NCBI GenBank assembly: GCA_030631725.1
Contig: DAOVKO010000112.1
Location: 1 to 6,885 of the forward strand
Direction of reading: 5' to 3'
Source: Actinomycetes bacterium
GTDB taxonomy: Bacteria; Planctomycetota; Phycisphaerae; JAACET01
DNA: 6,885 nucleotides
This document shows positions 4,913 to 6,885 of this stretch, piece after piece. The notes beneath the pieces are model-generated. The model saw nothing but the letters and a program-made list of their open reading frames with translations, ran no database searches and was not told the DNA's origin. A program made the translations under genes and the position numbers. How positions within the stretch are numbered: the first letter of the stretch is position 1; each line of letters opens with the position of its first letter.

Positions 4913-5572
4913 GTGGCGGTACGAGTAAAAATAGAAGGCATTACCAGTGTGGCAGACGCCAGGGCGGCCATCCGCTATGGGGCCGACGCTATCGGGCTGG
5001 TATTTGCCAAGAGTCCGCGGCAAGTGGATATCAAGAAGGCCCGGCGCATCGTGGCCAGCCTGGGGCCTTTCGTACAGAGCGTGGGGCTTTTCGTGGATGC
5101 GACTATCGAGGAGATTATTACCACCGGCAATGCGGTGGGCTTTGATATGCTCCAATTACATGGCAAGGAAACGCCGCGATGGATAAATGAATACCTGGAT
5201 ACGCCGTTCATAAAGGCCTTTCGTCCGCGGGATGCGCGATTCACGGGGCAGCTGCAACGCTTCCGAGCTGCTTTGGATCGAAGGCATCAATGGCGTGGTG
5301 TAGTGCTGGACGCCTACGACCCGAAATTGGCCGGCGGTACGGGCAAGAGCTTGCCGTGGGAATGGATCGCCCGAGCCAGGAGCAATGGCAAGTTGAAAGG
5401 TCTACCGGCCCTGGTGCTGGCCGGGGGATTGAATCCTGACAATGTAGCAGAGGCTGTACGGATAGCTCAGCCGGCGGCAGTGGACGTGGCCAGCGGAGTA
5501 GAAAGCAGGCCCGGTAAGAAGGATTATGCGAAGATGCGTGACTTTATCGCCGCAGCGAAAGCTGCTACGTGA
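4913..5572 (+). CDS. trpF: Phosphoribosylanthranilate isomerase (TrpF) with Glu at the catalytic Cys position
   Basis: It converts N-(5'-phosphoribosyl)anthranilate to CdRP in cytoplasmic tryptophan synthesis. 219 residues from GTG, a full (beta/alpha)8 barrel of normal length. Seen: VKIEGIT (5-11), QLHGKETP (81-88), FIKAFR (99-104), VVLDAYDP (130-137, containing the general acid D133), GGTGKSLPW (141-149), LAGGLNPDNV (169-178) and VDVASGVESRPGKKD (190-204). The last segments bind phosphate. In the family the first motif is KICGIT, and its Cys is the general base; here the codon is GAA (Glu, residue 8). GTG 4913 is chosen because AGGGA (4901-4905) lies 7 nt upstream and the first beta strand follows at once; TTG 4871 coincides with the predicted transcription start, and ATG 4880 has no SD. 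Gap to ahcY is 34 bp. No other trp gene is in the window. Confidence 0.93.
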   Translation: MAVRVKIEGITSVADARAAIRYGADAIGLVFAKSPRQVDIKKARRIVASLGPFVQSVGLFVDATIEEIITTGNAVGFDMLQLHGKETPRWINEYLDTPFIKAFRPRDARFTGQLQRFRAALDRRHQWRGVVLDAYDPKLAGGTGKSLPWEWIARARSNGKLKGLPALVLAGGLNPDNVAEAVRIAQPAAVDVASGVESRPGKKDYAKMRDFIAAAKAAT

Positions 5573-5590
5573 ACCCCATTGTGCAAATAA

Positions 5591-5599
5591 GGAAAGGAA
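5591..5599 (+). promoter_or_regulatory. Ribosome binding site for ahcY
   Basis: GGAAAGGAA lies 7 nt before the ATG at 5607 and supports that start. The 34-bp gap after trpF is too short for a SAH riboswitch, and none is visible. Confidence 0.75.
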
Positions 5600-5606
5600 C
5601 CTCTGA

Positions 5607-6866
<1,260 letters not shown>

Positions 6867-6885
6867 CTTTTCGTTGAGTAAGGAA

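Noticed and set aside
5573..5606. SAH riboswitch before ahcY
   Set aside because: Only 34 bp separate trpF from ahcY and no conserved SAH-riboswitch fold is visible.

Overview
The window is bacterial DNA. It has sigma70-type promoters, Shine-Dalgarno sites, short intergenic gaps and a tRNA gene without an encoded CCA. The end of a polytopic membrane protein resembling glycosyltransferase family 39, the divergent FeoB and the style of the tRNA fit a Planctomycetota-like organism (Phycisphaerae/Sedimentisphaerales type). That assignment is a weak inference from protein style and not a marker-based call.

Layout. Positions 1-711 hold the 3' end of a membrane glycosyltransferase-like gene that enters from the left edge. 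Positions 712-1290 have no confident protein gene. They contain a minus-strand tRNA-Glu(CTC) with its own promoter, several small dyads, and the divergent promoter and Fur-box operator of the iron operon. Positions 1291-4855 form a tight plus-strand iron operon: a Fur-family regulator, the ferrous iron transporter FeoB, a DtxR-like regulator fused to a FeoA/SH3 domain, and a small Cys-rich membrane protein of the FeoB-associated type. A good promoter lies inside the end of the Cys-rich gene and probably starts a second unit: trpF (phosphoribosylanthranilate isomerase, GTG start) and ahcY (adenosylhomocysteinase). The window ends 19 bases after ahcY.

How the genes work together. The first plus-strand unit is a self-contained Fe(II) uptake and sensing module. 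Fur probably controls its own promoter through an overlapping pair of 7-1-7 half-site dyads placed at the predicted transcription start. FeoB imports Fe(II). FeoA is not a separate protein: it is attached to a second, DtxR-like metal-binding module. The Cys-rich protein is a candidate membrane partner of FeoB. The second unit carries tryptophan synthesis and methyl-cycle housekeeping enzymes with no evident link to iron.

Most notable points: the FeoB core departs from the usual gate motifs; the TrpF active-site Cys is replaced by Glu; two metalloregulators of different families flank feoB; and the DtxR/FeoA and Cys-rich genes overlap by 65 nt, so that an Arg-rich tail and a membrane helix are read from the same bases. 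I found no CRISPR array, transposase, phage gene or rRNA.
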